Part shown: in pieces, positions 50,806-63,350 of the stretch
Layout: the number at the start of each line of letters is the position of its first letter
How positions within the stretch are numbered: position 1 is the first letter of the stretch
NCBI GenBank assembly: GCA_014338405.1
Contig: JTDE01000206.1
Location: forward strand, 107,871 to 171,870
Reading direction: 5' to 3'
DNA: 64,000 nucleotides
Source of the DNA: Paragonimus skrjabini miyazakii
Taxonomy: Eukaryota > Platyhelminthes > Trematoda > Plagiorchiida > Troglotrematidae
The notes under the pieces: model-generated
What the model was told of the DNA's origin: nothing
The model's database searches: none
Seen by the model: only the letters and a program-made list of their open reading frames with translations
Position numbers and translations under genes: made by a program

Positions 50806-52629
50806 CTGTAGTAATTTTGGGAGAATTCGAAGAGAGGTCTCGGTAAAAATGGTACACATTCGCGCTACTGATACAACAAAGCACTATCATACAGTGTTGC
50901 GGGCCAAGAACACGGATGGCGCAAGGGTTATTTATTCAGAAAACCGACACCTAGTTTGTGCGTTTCAACGTGACAACCAACAGAACACTCACCTGAGTAC
51001 GATACTAGGTCCAGAACGTCACAGCTGCCACAGATACCAATGCCCACTTCCTGTATGTACCGAGAACCATTTCATGCCATGATATACTCCAACGTTTTTT
51101 CTTAGATTTTCCCCGCGGCTACTTCCATATCAAAATCCATGCTCTTGCTCTACTACCAAATAGTAGTGGTGTGAGCAGTATAGTACGATCGCTCGTCCTC
51201 ACTACAACAGTATAAGTCTCACAATCTATTGACTAAAAGTCAGCACTGCGTGACCGCCAGGATTCCAACACAAAAATTGTTTAGCTCTTTTTCTTAAAAT
51301 GCCAGAAGTATCTTTATAACCAATCGTGTAATCGATATTTGGTTGCATATTGTTGCCTCATACAATCACTGGTTTATATAACATGAATGATCTTTCAGGA
51401 ATATAAATATGTGATTTCAATATTTAGGGCTATGGCAGTGGTTAACCAATATCATGATATCGCAGTCAGTATGATTTTATTTGGGAAGTGCGGTGTTTTG
51501 ATTGTTACATGAAGTCACCCGACTTCCACGGAATCAAACCTATGTGTTATTCTTGATATATTGTTGACAGACTCACTATGTGTGCTTTATTTATTGGCGG
51601 GCATTAGATCGTGTTCCCAGTTATCAGTCAAGAATGGTCCACTAAATGTAACAACCCACGACGTTCCTGTTTTGACCTAGTACACTAAGCTCTTCACCCA
51701 CTGGTTCTATGAAGATCAATGTATTGTCGTGACGTTCTTAATCTCACAACATTTGCTAAAAGCGGTTCGCTTTTGAGTGTAAATCACATCGTCCATCTGT
51801 TATCAATAAGTCGTCAGTCTGCAGTATTGTTGAGGGGAAGGATACAGGGTTTGACAGTTGTTACCTTAGTCACTTGAATCACCTCAGCTCGGCTGTGAGT
51901 CCAGAAGAAGCAACAGTGTGCCGATCAAGCAAGCCACTTGTTAGTTCGCAAAAAGTTTAGAGATTCCCATGTCTTGGTCAAATGGTCCATTGGTAATATA
52001 AATATTACTTAAAAATTGACACGAGCTTTGGTTCCTAACCATTGTTCTGAATGTATGGTTTACATCGAGGAAGATTTTTCAGATTGCCAAGAAGGCCATT
52101 CATCGATCCCAACAAAGACGAACATCTTGGCCACAGGTTGATAAGTCCAATGCTTTCCGGACTAAAGTCTATAGATGTCACATTTCAGGTTGCTGACATC
52201 CTAGTCGTCCTAAATGGTTTTCGAGGATGAAGTGGTGTCTGTTGACTTTCACGAATTTCTTTGTTCATTTCGTGTGATTTCGTGAACGTTTCTGTTATAG
52301 GCAGTCTGTTATTGATGATGCGACCATAGTACCTTGTGTTCACATTAATGTCCATTTGTGCTGTTCTACGTTCCGCACCGATTAGGTGCAATAAAACCTG
52401 TAGAAAAACACAAATATACTGTGATGGATAGTGTTTACTCTGCACATCATTTTCTACTTATACAAAGATTTCAAATCACATTTCGTCTGCATGCACAGAA
52501 AAAGCAGGTAAACCTTTGTTTGTTTAAGCAACTACAAAATAATGAATGTAAATTTGATGATTTGGACTACTTTAAATGAAACAACGTTCAAAATTTATCG
52601 CAACCTTATCGTTTTGGGAAGTCTTTCGA
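50806..52629. other. Non-coding; open frame 50762-51082 overlaps its start
   Basis: A 106-codon plus-strand frame beginning in the tail of the hammerhead copy runs through GC-richer DNA to 51082. It is hydrophilic, begins with a non-ATG codon and matches nothing known. The rest is AT-rich without recognisable features. Confidence 0.4.
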
Positions 52630-52764
52630 CTAGCCGACTTCGAAAATATACAGTAGACATGAGATTTGATTTATTTCGACCTCATCGGTAGTTTATATTC
52701 TCTTTCGGATCAGAATTCACATCCCGGCTCTCGTGCATTTGAGGCTAGCTGAAAAAATTATTCA
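52630..52764 (-). mobile_element. Hammerhead element, degenerate minus-strand half of inverted pair
   Basis: Aligns with the ribozyme and pol III-head part of the copy at 49415-49832 (for example TCGGTAGTTTATATTCTC matches TCAGTAGTGCATATTCTT, and GGCTCTCGTGCATTTGAGGCTAG matches the head block). A ribozyme remnant at about 52650-52694 has CCGATGA for CTGATGA and has lost the GAAA box, so it is inactive. Confidence 0.55.
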
Positions 52765-53022
52765 GCTGCTACAGCTGTGAGGAGAAGCGAGTAGTGTTCA
52801 GTTTGAAATAATGCAAATTCCCGAACATCTACCTATAATACAAACCATCTACTCTTGGTTCGATATGACTGTAACTTCTATCTTACTGTGAAGTTCTGAT
52901 CATAGGGTTATCAGTTGGATTGTACGGAGCGATCCTGTTTATTCTCCCTTTGAATTAATCAGGCAACTTGAACATTACTCATATAAGGTTTCAGTTGAGC
53001 ATTCGGACAGGATCAGCCTGTC
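52765..53022 (+). mobile_element. Hammerhead element, degenerate plus-strand half of inverted pair
   Basis: Plus-strand continuation of the same family: GTTCAGTTTGAAATAATGCAAATTCCC, AGGGTTATCAGTTGGATT, CAGGCAACTTGAACATTACTC and GTTGAGCATTCGGACAGGAT align in order with the array unit. It abuts the minus-strand half at about 52764 without a spacer that can be distinguished, and has no ribozyme of its own. Confidence 0.5.
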
Positions 53023-53894
53023 ATCTTTGTTCTGAAGTTAAAAGCTTTGTGATTAACAGGGTAGGTAAATAGCCTGAATGATCCAGTTTGTCACGTTTTG
53101 GTTTCTATTCTTCTTAGTTAGTTAGTGGTGGGACATATTTAAAACTCTTACGTGTCTTTTGATACATTTAAATTTTGAAGGTATTGTAGAAGAGTTACTG
53201 GTAGCTGATTATTTCGGGACTATATTCCAAGGTGTACTCCACCCTGCCCAACTTTCATTCATGTCATATAGGTTCACATCCTATCCATTGAACAGTTCGG
53301 AATTCTGAAACAAAAAAATGTAACAAAAGAAGATGATTAACAGAATAAAACGTTTTTTGTTGGTTTTTGTGAACTTTAGAAAGCGCCACAAAATGGTTCG
53401 GTTTATCCATTTGTTCAGATTGCATTTGTGTCCCCACCTATAGGCTGTTAATATATAAAGACATTTTAACAAACGTAAACCATTCGAACTATCTTCGATT
53501 TTCTTCAGATGAGCTACGTAGGAATTAACGTTCTGTAAACCGTAACAGAATTAAAAATTGAGGCGAGTACTCCCACGTCGTGGCCAACCTACCAAAGGAA
53601 GTCATAGTTTGAGCATATTGATATATTGTTTCGCAAGGCTAGCATCACTGCCAATGTACGTTCCAACGTTGGTGAGACTAGTATAGTTAAAACGTTTTGT
53701 TATTTTTCTGGTAGACCGAGGGATAAACTAAATCTAATCATTCGCACACACTACTTCAGCTATATATCATTCGGTTTGTTGGATTATCTAAATACAAGAG
53801 ATATACTATTGAGCAGTAGGAGGGGATTTTGGTTTTCGTACAGATTCAATATCACCCGCGACTGATCGTAGCTGTTTCATTCTTTTAAACTGTC
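53023..53894. other. Non-coding spacer
   Basis: AT-rich. The open frames at 53281-53472 (-) and 53626-53865 (+) are not recognised. Confidence 0.5.
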
Positions 53895-53966
53895 CAGTCG
53901 GCCCTTTTGAAAGAAGAATTAGACTCGAGTTCCGCTCTCATTAGAGCTTGTCAGTAGTGCATACCT
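53895..53966 (-). mobile_element. Short hammerhead-element fragment
   Basis: Only the 3' flank and the ribozyme remain. Homology stops about 6 nt beyond stem I at GCACTA/TGCAT, so the pol III head and the rest of the unit are absent. Confidence 0.65.
53916..53960 (-). ncRNA. Hammerhead ribozyme with perfect stem II but mutated core
   Basis: Minus strand. Stem I is GCACTA/TAATTC. Stem II GCTCT-AATG-AGAGC is perfectly paired and shows the family's ancestral stem II. Stem III ACTCGAGT and the GTC triplet are intact. G8 is changed (CTGACAA) and A13 is changed (GGAAC for GAAAC), both invariant positions, so it should not cleave. Confidence 0.7.
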
Positions 53967-56900
53967 ATAAACTAATAATATATATTATTAATAACGGCCA
54001 AAATTTCCACTTGCTCGTTTGTAATCTATAATCCATTGATGAACTACACAATATCCAGAAAGATCAATACTTTTAATTCTGTCGCGATGATGTTTATATA
54101 AAATAACAGTTTATTAAGTAATCAGAAAACGTTCGCCTAAATTCCCTGATCTCAAGTGGTCACGATCATTTGTAACTATCAGACCAGCAAGCGTTTCTCT
54201 GTCGTTTGAACTAAATGAGCACCAAATTTTTGATTTTATCACACTGATCAACTGTGTGAATATGAACAACTGGAAGACGAAATAAAAGTGCATGGCACAG
54301 CGGTTTAAAACGTGATGTCAATGAAATGCACACTAGAGTACAAGTTCAAAATGTGGGAACTAAATTCGATAGCGGAATGTAAACAAATCATGAAAAGTTT
54401 GTGTTGAAATAAGCATTGTATGAATTGTCTCTATCGTTTTGGTAACTTTCAGAAGTAGGTTTGTGGCTCAACTCCGGCCTCCTGTGACGAGCGTGTTCGA
54501 TTAAAGCCACGAATGCTGTGATCTATTCTGGTAGTCCTATTGCGTCCTTGAGTGTACAATGACAACATTTTCCACACAAGGCAAGGTTATCACATTGGAA
54601 AAAGTTAAAACCACAATTCTATTTGTTAGTTTCGCTTTTCATCTACGACATCTTTTACTGGTAACCAATCAGTTAAACTCGCCAATCTATCATTCACAAT
54701 ATACACGTATACGACCGTGCTACCGTGAGCAAAAACATGTACGTGACCTAGGAGCCCCGTCCTTTGTTGCAGTCCAATACTATGAACAGATACATGAACT
54801 GTCCGATTCCTAGAATTGAGACTTGTCCATTTGTAGTCATTCGGTTTTGGTTTTGCTAGTTCGCTTTTTCAAGCAACCAATATTTGCACAGCAAACAAAA
54901 ATCAGGATCTTGACAGGGGAATTTTGTATGTATGTGCACGTTCAACAGAACCGCACACGTGAGTAGCCAACAAGTTTGAACAAAATAAGAAGTATTTGTT
55001 GTTGTTTCTGACATGCTTAGATTTGATGAAGATAGTGTGTATCTATTTATTTAAAGGACTCCCAATCGTAAGACTCATTTGGAAATAAACTAGGCTGTAC
55101 GGGACTTGACACGTTATTACTAGCTGGGGGAAGTGTCCAAGCTTTGATTTAATGTGACTGTTTTTGAGCAAAAAGATACCTTTATAGTCTATCAAACGAC
55201 CGCTTGCAGCAGAAAAGAATCTTCCGGGTTTTTAAAACGGATGAAATGCTAGAATCTAAAAGACAGGACGGTATATACCATAGGTAATGTTTGACGATCT
55301 TCAGATTATATTGAAATTCATTATCTATTCCTGTTTTAATTCTAAGCTCATTCAAAAATGCAGCATGTGATGATGCACAATGACTCGAAAACGGTAGGCA
55401 TTGAAGTATGCAATAACGTAACGTGCGGTCAAAACCAGAAAGCGCGCACGGGTTGAATTCGAATTGCGTAACAGAGCGTACTGCTGTGCTGTTGACACCG
55501 CTTTGGTTTTCGTTTGTATAAGTCGTATGCATGGCTTACTGGGCCTTCAGCTCATGTTTGTTTGTATTATTTCTTTTTACAGGATTGTTGTTGGAACCCC
55601 TAATTCGAAAAAACGCTGTCCCCCGGTGTCTTCATGGTGCCCCAAATTTTGTCCGTAGGTGTGACGGGCAAACAGAGTAAAGCCGGCCGGCTTGTATGTT
55701 ACACTAACGATCGACAGTCTGGCCATTGTTTTGAGCTCCCAAGTGAAGTAAACAAGACAACGTGTACTGATGCATTCCAACCCTATGTAACCAAAAGACA
55801 TGGACTATGTGGCATTCATTTGCTGTTTTCCCACAATATCTCTACAGGAATTTTAACAAAACTGTTCTGCCATACCCTATCACTATATTAAACATTTATT
55901 TTATTTCACGGGAAGTAAGATGTATTGTATGAGTTAGTCACAAGGATTCTTTTTACTGCCTCGCCAGTGACACAGTTACCCATAAGTATAAAAACTACAA
56001 ACAACACCTAGTAAACGCACTGGTAAAGTTACATCTGTCTTACGTTTTGTTCACTTCTACTCAAAGTGTTCTAATGCGCTCACATATCACTTACTATTTT
56101 TTGGGGGAACTAATACCATAAACTGCACGACAGTTACATCAGTTGACAGATGACAGTATACTACCCTCTTACAAATTACTGTTCGTGTTATGTGTATATC
56201 TTTATATGAATATTCACTCAATCAGAGTAACTGAAAGTTTTGCCACCGTTGTTGTTTAGTCGCGAGCAACAATTAGCTGTAACTCTGTCAAAACATCTTA
56301 TTTGCTATGTTATATGAAATATTTCTAAGATAGATTCTATAACGCAAAGGTTTAGATTATTCTGGAGAATGAGAAGTGGTTATCTTATGAAAGCTTGATA
56401 GCAATCAAGTCGATGTTAAGTAGACACAGATAACTGACAAGGCTACAAGCTCATTACTTGCCACACCTTGAACACCTCAATGTGATACAGACTCATCGTT
56501 TATGTACAAATAATTTCCCATATTTTCTTTAGTCAGACACACATTCTTTGCACTCACAATAATTGAATTTGAAGGTTATTAGTATGTGCTGTACAATAAA
56601 GCGTGTAGCATATATTTCCACTAACTACACAAAATGTTGATGTGCGGGTACTGAGAACACTTCCATAAAATATGATAAATATTGTCTAATACTTACATGA
56701 TAGTTGTAGACCGATCAACTATTGTTATCATATCTGCTTCTCACTGAGGCACTTTTACAGTTGAGTTACTAAATTTTCCGTCTATTACTTAAACGTAATT
56801 GCACAAAAGGTACAAAACGACATGTCAATGACAAATTTATACCAGTTTATACGAAATGAATAACACATTTTAATCAACTCTCCGTTCACCGTTTCCGTTC

Positions 56901-59900
56901 AACTATATTTCCGTTTGCCAAATCCTGATAGATCAGATAGGGTTTTGGTTGACAAAACGCTCAAAATATTGTTATCTAGATGCTTGATAAAAGGTTACAA
57001 TATATAACCGATGATGATGATCTGAGCCAACAATAACAAGATTGCGCCGAATAAACAATCACAACATAGGCTTATTAATACCAGCACCATCCAAGGTATT
57101 GTACCATTTCAGTACTACTCCTAAAGTTGTATATACATACCTTAGCTGTGACATATATATATAGTACAAACGAAAACCAATTTCAAATATGAAATTTCAA
57201 AGAGTCGTGAACACTAATTGTGGTTCGAAGGAATTCTTACAGTGACCTAGCAACGGCTCATTTAATTGTGATTCAGAAACAAGTCAGTGGATAACCTGTA
57301 TCATATGCGCTTACAGATTTTCAAATAGCTAGCACCGTTCAAGTTTATACAAGGAACGTTCGCTTTGTAACCAATTTTCACGACTGTTTGAATAATCATT
57401 ATTAATCAGCTAAAAAATGAAAGGCCAAATTTGCGCTATTGTGCATTCACCGAAGCCTCTTGGATTTAGAATTTAAGCGCGTCATTTTTATTTTCTCATG
57501 ATAGACAGCTTCATCCACTCAATCTTGATTCAACAAGTTATTGCCAACCACGCCGAATTTCATCATCTACTTATGTCACACTAGTTTTCAGCAACAGCAA
57601 CTTAATTCAAGATTCCATATTTCGCACCTATTATCATACGATATCTTCACGACGAACACAAAAGGTACGGAAATTTGAGATTTTTCTTTGGGAAGCATTG
57701 AACTCTATTATAGTTTCCAATTTGCATATTTTTCAAAGTGGTTTATTCTGAAGCGTTGCTGTACATGTGTTAATTTTGATTGTCAAACAAACTCTCATCC
57801 AGACTGGACAAGGTAGTGTCCTTCTCTACAGATATTTGCGGTCACAGAGACTCGCCAATTTCGAACAGCAAGGTAGGCTTGAACACTTTTCCTATGTGAC
57901 AGCCATAATGGTGTGGATTCCTTGGGAACGTACACATTTGTTTTTCCGCTGTTGGCTGATGGAACATAAGTCTTATCCACTTGGGATATGTTAGACATAA
58001 AAGCACTGGTGTTAACAGAGATCCCGCAAACTTCCACTCGAAAAATAAAGTATTGCTACATCGTTTAACAGAAGATTATCAGCGTCTATGAATATCTGAA
58101 TTTTTCACCAGAACACATGGTTAGTCTTAGATAGCTCAGGAGTAACGGTCGAAAGGCTTTGTTGGCAAGGTAGTAAAGCACACAACAAACTGCAAACTGG
58201 TGAGAAAGTACTTTCTGGCGCCGTAAACAGCTAAAGTAAGTCGATGGCGATTAGATGAGAAACTAAGTTTTCGTAAGACTTCATCACATTTAAACACAAT
58301 TGGTCAACTGACACAGCCTAAACTTTTACGCCCCATATTCTTAAGATAAGTGGCTACCAGTGTGTAAGTCAATTTACCGTACCCAAAAGATTTTTGTGGT
58401 TTGAGTGGTTGACAGTTATGTAGATGATTAAATGTTAAACGTATTTACGCGGTTGTCCGTGAACTAAGCAAGTCACTGTTGCTAGTGTTTATATCCCTAA
58501 GGAATTCAAACATAGTTTCTATGATTTGTAAAGTGAAGAAGTTAGCTGCATGAAACGTGACCGTTAGCCAAAAATTTTGTGTTTGTATCTGAAGATTTAC
58601 GAGCACACTGACGTTTCTTCAAAACATTATAAAACTTTGGAGTCCATTGGTGAATTCAACACTGTTTGTCACATGGAGTTAAAATTCAAAACCGAATGCT
58701 TCTAGAATTGGAAAACTTATCCGACTGAGATTGAGTTTATCTCACAGGCCATACCATTCTTTCCATTCGGTTCCTTCTCATTCGCAGTTTCCTTCGCTTA
58801 CTTACTTACTGTGGATGACCGTGACTAACTCGTACCGTTGAAGGCAACCGTACGGTACGGGATATGATAGGCATCCTAGGTTCCGTGGCTAGTGGACTCT
58901 AGATTAGTGAACTATCCCAAATTTGGACTGCTAAGATGTTAATCGGTAAGAAGCAAGTGAGTTCTAAACAGCTAGATTACGTATATTCAACTTTCATGTC
59001 AAAATTATCTTTCCAGACAAACTATGGAAGCGTGAATACAACCAAGTCTTAGCTGTACTCGTCGTCTAAATCGTCAAAATTCATGTTGACGACATAAGGT
59101 TCAGCTGCCATCAACTTAAACGTATGTTATGCGTTACTAATAAAATATAAGCACTTGATTGAGTAGTACGACATTGCCCGGAGTGCAGTCAACAGTAAAA
59201 TTAAAGATTTGGGCAGATAAATTTTGGGGACCTTTCAATCATTCGCTGCCTGCCTCCGTCTTGCGTCCAATGGGACCGGATAGTTATAATACACTTGTCT
59301 TGATTTCTCTATCCAGGATCGATATAGTTTCAGGAAACAATGAATGATTATTCGGTTGTTTTCAGTCAACTGTTTGTTTGTTTCAACTCTATAGTTGAGT
59401 AACTGCAGTTGAAAAGAGTGTAAGTAATGGATTCATTATACGACTTTTGTGTGCTATCTGTGCCACTCAACTTGGTAAAGAGAACAAGTAGTTTCATGGA
59501 AAAAATATTGTTGACTTTGGGATATCCCGACAAGTGATTGAAAAATCAGCACGTTTATTAGTGCGTTGTATTCATCTTGTAATGATAGAGGTCACTTCAA
59601 CATGCATAGTTATTTTGGAAAAACTGAGAAACAGGTCGGCATCACTCCATACAAAGAATAACGGTAAAAAATACCGTGAAATTTGACATACCTCATCTTA
59701 AAAGATTACAATGTTCCCATGGTAATAATAATTCCAGTCTAAGGAACAAGCACCCTCCCAGTGAGTCATCATCAGACCTAGTACATAATGTTTGTATGGA
59801 AAAGTCTTGTCTGTTACCTGTTTCGTTCGCTTCGGCTTGACAACATTTTTCTATATAACTAGTGTGTATTTGGCCTGATGACGACTAATTGAAAAGGATC

Positions 59901-62264
59901 TTGTTTGCTACCCCGTATTTCTGGAAACCAGTTTTTACCAACCACGTACCGACATGACAAATTGTATGGGGCCATACAATGAAGAACCTTCAAGTTAGAT
60001 CAAAATTACCGCTAACTTCAAAGACTTACCCGACTATTAACGCATTATCGATTATAGAATTTACCAGGTACGAGACCGACTGCAAATAACGCGAATTGAT
60101 TAGGACTGAAAATGAACCAGCTATCATTGCTGACCAATTTAATGAGTTAGTAAGTAGGTACCAAAATTGTGCGTTAACCGAGTGATTCAAAATGGGTTAC
60201 AAAAGCTTGACAAATGAAAGTAACAGGAATCGAATTAGTCGTATGTCAGTGAAGTCTTTTTGTACGTTTGTTTATTTGCAGTTTCACTTCTAACGAGTGC
60301 CAGAAAATTACGGAAAGTATTAATAATAGCAGCATGGACAAATCTTGACGGCTTGAACTTAGAAATTAAATGCCGTTTGTTTTTGAGTGTGTTTTGTCAG
60401 TACTGTTCACAGATACATCCCTTGACTTATGGGATCGGACCGTAGATGTTCATCAGAAATTCTAGAAGACTTGTAAACTATCCAGTATTTAGTAATATAC
60501 CTGAAAGTAGATTTGTTCGGATTGTAGCCGAAACTTCATCAGCGCTTCAAAGTATTACTTCCACTATTTCGGATGGTGACATGAAGCAGTAGTCTCGCCG
60601 CTCGTGAGTGGAACTAACAACCAGTATATGATAACGTTGGTCTGCTAGAGATATCTTATACAGGTCTAATCGCGACTTACCTACTTACGATTGTCACAGA
60701 GAGCTGTAAGCAGTTAGCGACCACTCTCATTCCTAGCCACTATGGTGGAATGGCTTTTCACCATGTAGGTTGAACATTTCGAAGTCCTAGTCAGCACACG
60801 AGAAAAGCTTCGGAATGACACAAGCCGACACAGGAAATGCAACCAACGTTGAGACAATAACGAGGAACTAAGCTTAACTCGTTCGCCGCCAGCCACAACA
60901 GCTCCTGCTCACGAATGAATTGACTCTTTTCAAAGTCAAACATGGCCACCTTGGTTTTCGAAAGACAGTTGTTTAGTAGTTATCCTGTGAGTTGTCTAAC
61001 GAAGTAAAATGGCGCCGAAGTCATTTCAGAAAAAGACTTTGGTTTTGATAAATGCACGCTAATTTGTACAGGACATATACTTGACCCTTTGTTTTAATTC
61101 TATGGCTTGGAACAGTTTGAATTTGAAAAGTGTCGCTGGAAAACGGATACGACAAAAATGATTCGAAAAAATGGTCATATTGCTTTGTTTGTTGACAAAA
61201 AGTAATCTCCGCATAGGATCCGAAAGAATTCTAGATAGTGACAGGAGTATGTGCCTGCCGAAATCTTCTCTTGTTCTACTAAGGGTCGCGACAAGAAGGA
61301 ATAACGTCAAGTGGTTGGGTAGCGGAGCACAACCTAAATATTATAGCGCATTATTGACCGTTTCGGAAGTAAACTTTAATACGATCACCTTGTGGTTTCT
61401 ATTACTGCAAAAAATCTGAAGAGGACTTTTAAAAGAATTTGACTCGGAAAACACAGTCTTGCAACTTGCTCAAATACTTCACAATCATTCCGCAAAGTGC
61501 GATTTTTAAAAATATCAGGATGTCTGGTTCATCGTTTCAGAAGTTCACAGTGATTGATATGAACTAAGTCAGAGTTGGATAACTAATTTAAGATTCGTTT
61601 GTGGAGAACGCTGGGAGCTGCGCTAGATTTTAATCCTCTAAGTATACACACTAACTTATTGACACGCGACTTAGTCGCAGTTCACTGGGACGGATGGATA
61701 TGAGTCATCGAAGATAGCCAGTTTATACTAGCTACTTCATTAAGATTTCAAGATGAACATTCCTCATTGTTTTACGATATTCTATTTTAAACCAACCTAG
61801 CAAAGTTACCCGTTTCATCATTGCCTGTACTCGTCATACGAAAGTAGTCGGGAGAAGATTTGACCTAGCAGTCTTCGCATTAAGGGATGAAGTCCCTATT
61901 CTAGTTCCCCTTTCATAAGCCATGCTACTTAAGGTCGGTGTTCTGTGACATAAATTTTGGAAGTGCTGATCTTTTACGAGTTTATCTAGAATGTTTCTTC
62001 TGGCTGTGAGCTTGAGCAAGAAAGAGTTTTCATCTGCACACACTATATAACAATCAAGTCATTGTTTTAGGCAGTTACCGTCGTAAATACATACCAACCG
62101 TTCGTTAGTTTGAGGTAGCATGAAGCGTTGAACACCGTAGAAATTTATTTGCTGTACGCAGGTAAGATTTTTGCACCGTACTAAAGATCTTCTGATTAAG
62201 TTAACTGTCGACGAAATCCACCCAACATTTACTCTGCCAGTCTAAGTAAGGTATATCTGCGAGC
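53967..62264. other. Long stretch, nothing firmly recognised; weak exon-like block at 55582-55890
   Basis: AT-rich. At 55561-55582 a pyrimidine-rich tract ends in TTTTTACAG. One frame after it is open for 32 codons and a second, cysteine-rich frame (containing AGRLVCYTNDRQSGHCFEL) runs to about 55890; this could be exonic, but no family is recognised. An inverted repeat CGTACCG/CGGTACG lies at 58831-58859. A tRNA-like A-box word occurs near 54296-54315 without a good B-box. Everything else is short chance frames. Confidence 0.4.
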
Positions 62265-62834
62265 ATGTTCAGGACGCAGCCGGATTTAGGGTACATTTGT
62301 GTACATCTGGTGAATGCATGCTATAAATATGTGAATAGCAAAGTACCAAATTGCAGTCTATTAAAGCGGGAACATTTAGACGCCATAGAGGAGCTGCGGA
62401 CTAATACAAACGTTTTATTGACGAAGCCAGGTAAAGGATCCGGTATTGTTTTATTAGATAAGGCAGATTATATTGACAAAATGTCATCTGCATTGTCCAA
62501 AAGATCAACGTTTACTAAGGCGGGAAACGATAAACATAAAACAGCAGCTCTAGAGAAGAAATTATTCAAATTACTTCGTGACATGAAACAGTCAGATTTG
62601 ATTGACGCACGCACGTTTGAGTGCATCAGATCAACGAGGACGATTACTTCACGCATCTATGGCCTCCCTAAAGTGCACAAAAATGCAGTGCCCTTAAGAT
62701 CGATTCTCGACATGTACAATTCTTCGTATCATGCCTTAGCGCAGTGGCTAGTGGAGCTACTGGAACCAATCAAATCGCAACTGACCCCATTCGGTCTAAA
62801 AGATACTTTTGACTTCGTCGACGCGGTTGATTAA
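62265..62834 (+). pseudogene. Penelope reverse transcriptase, N-terminal segment
   Basis: 189 codons from ATG 62265 to the TAA at 62832-62834. Residues about 51-65 hold LLTKPGKGSGIVLLD, the Penelope version of RT motif 1. About residues 130-170 hold YGLPKVHK and LRSILDMYNSSYHALAQWL, the RT motif 2 region (consensus proline after LR replaced by serine). The segment ends with DTFDFVDAVD just before the core palm domain. The stop is in the same frame as the next segment, and the intervening codons (62835-62855) read as normal coding sequence, so this is one gene broken by a nonsense change. The upstream frame closes at a TAA at 62247-62249, so ATG 62265 is only the first in-frame ATG, not a proven start. 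Confidence 0.92.
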
Positions 62835-63350
62835 GCGAATATCAAGAATCAAAAAATGGTTTCCTTAGACGTAACATCGTTATTCACAAACTTGCCGTTA
62901 AGAGAAACTATCAACTATCTGTGCGCTTACATTGAAAGCAGACAACTCAACGTCGATATTCCCATCACCAAACTAAAAGAGCTACTAATATTCTGCACCT
63001 CAAACGTCCAGCTTCAGTTCAATGAAAAGCTCTATAGACAATGTGATGGCGTAGCAAAGGGCTTTCCGTTGGGTCCGTTCCTCGCAGACATATTCATGGC
63101 CGAACTAGAAACCAATGAACTACGTCATATCATCGGTAACTGCTGTCTCTATAGACGCTACGTAGACGATATATTTTGTTTAATAAATGACAAAGATGAC
63201 ACACGGTCTCTACCAGCTAAATTTAATCGTGCGCACCCCAGCATCGCATTCACTATCGAATTAGAGATGAATAACCTACTGTCATTTCTAGGTGTTGCCA
63301 TGCTCCGTAGAATGGATGGCTCAGTTCAAATAACACTTCATAGAAAAAAA
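62835..63350 (+). pseudogene. Penelope reverse transcriptase, palm/catalytic segment
   Basis: Same frame as the previous segment; the ATG at 62856 is internal. MVSLDVTSLFTNLPL carries the first catalytic aspartate (motif A). GVAKGFPLGPFLADIFMAEL is motif B; lysine and phenylalanine replace the usual methionine and serine of the GMGSPLG-type box. YRRYVDDIFCL carries the catalytic DD pair (motif C). LLSFLGVAMLRRMDGS is the following motif, with glycine where FLD is usual. Catalytic aspartates are kept but flanking motif residues have drifted. The frame goes wrong at the A7 run 63344-63350; reading on in this frame stops at TGA 63393-63395. Confidence 0.93.

Noticed and set aside
54296..54350. 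TGGCACAGCGGTTTAAAACG followed by AAGTTCAAAATG as tRNA-like boxes
   Set aside because: The A-box match is fair but the B-box lacks the CC end and no stems pair; too weak to call.
54457..54510. GTGGCT...AGCCAC pair with GTGTTCGATT as a tRNA-like unit
   Set aside because: The enclosed length is too short and the T-arm does not pair.
61834..62043. Minus-strand 69-codon frame just before the Penelope element as a second gene or the element's missing N-terminus
   Set aside because: It lies on the opposite strand, and neither strand shows the N-terminal motifs of Penelope proteins.
1..62264. Several dozen open frames of 60-110 codons spread over both strands
   Set aside because: Many start with non-ATG codons, overlap frames on the opposite strand, and show no recognisable domain or splice structure. 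Their length is as expected by chance in 64 kb; a few with unusual composition are mentioned separately.
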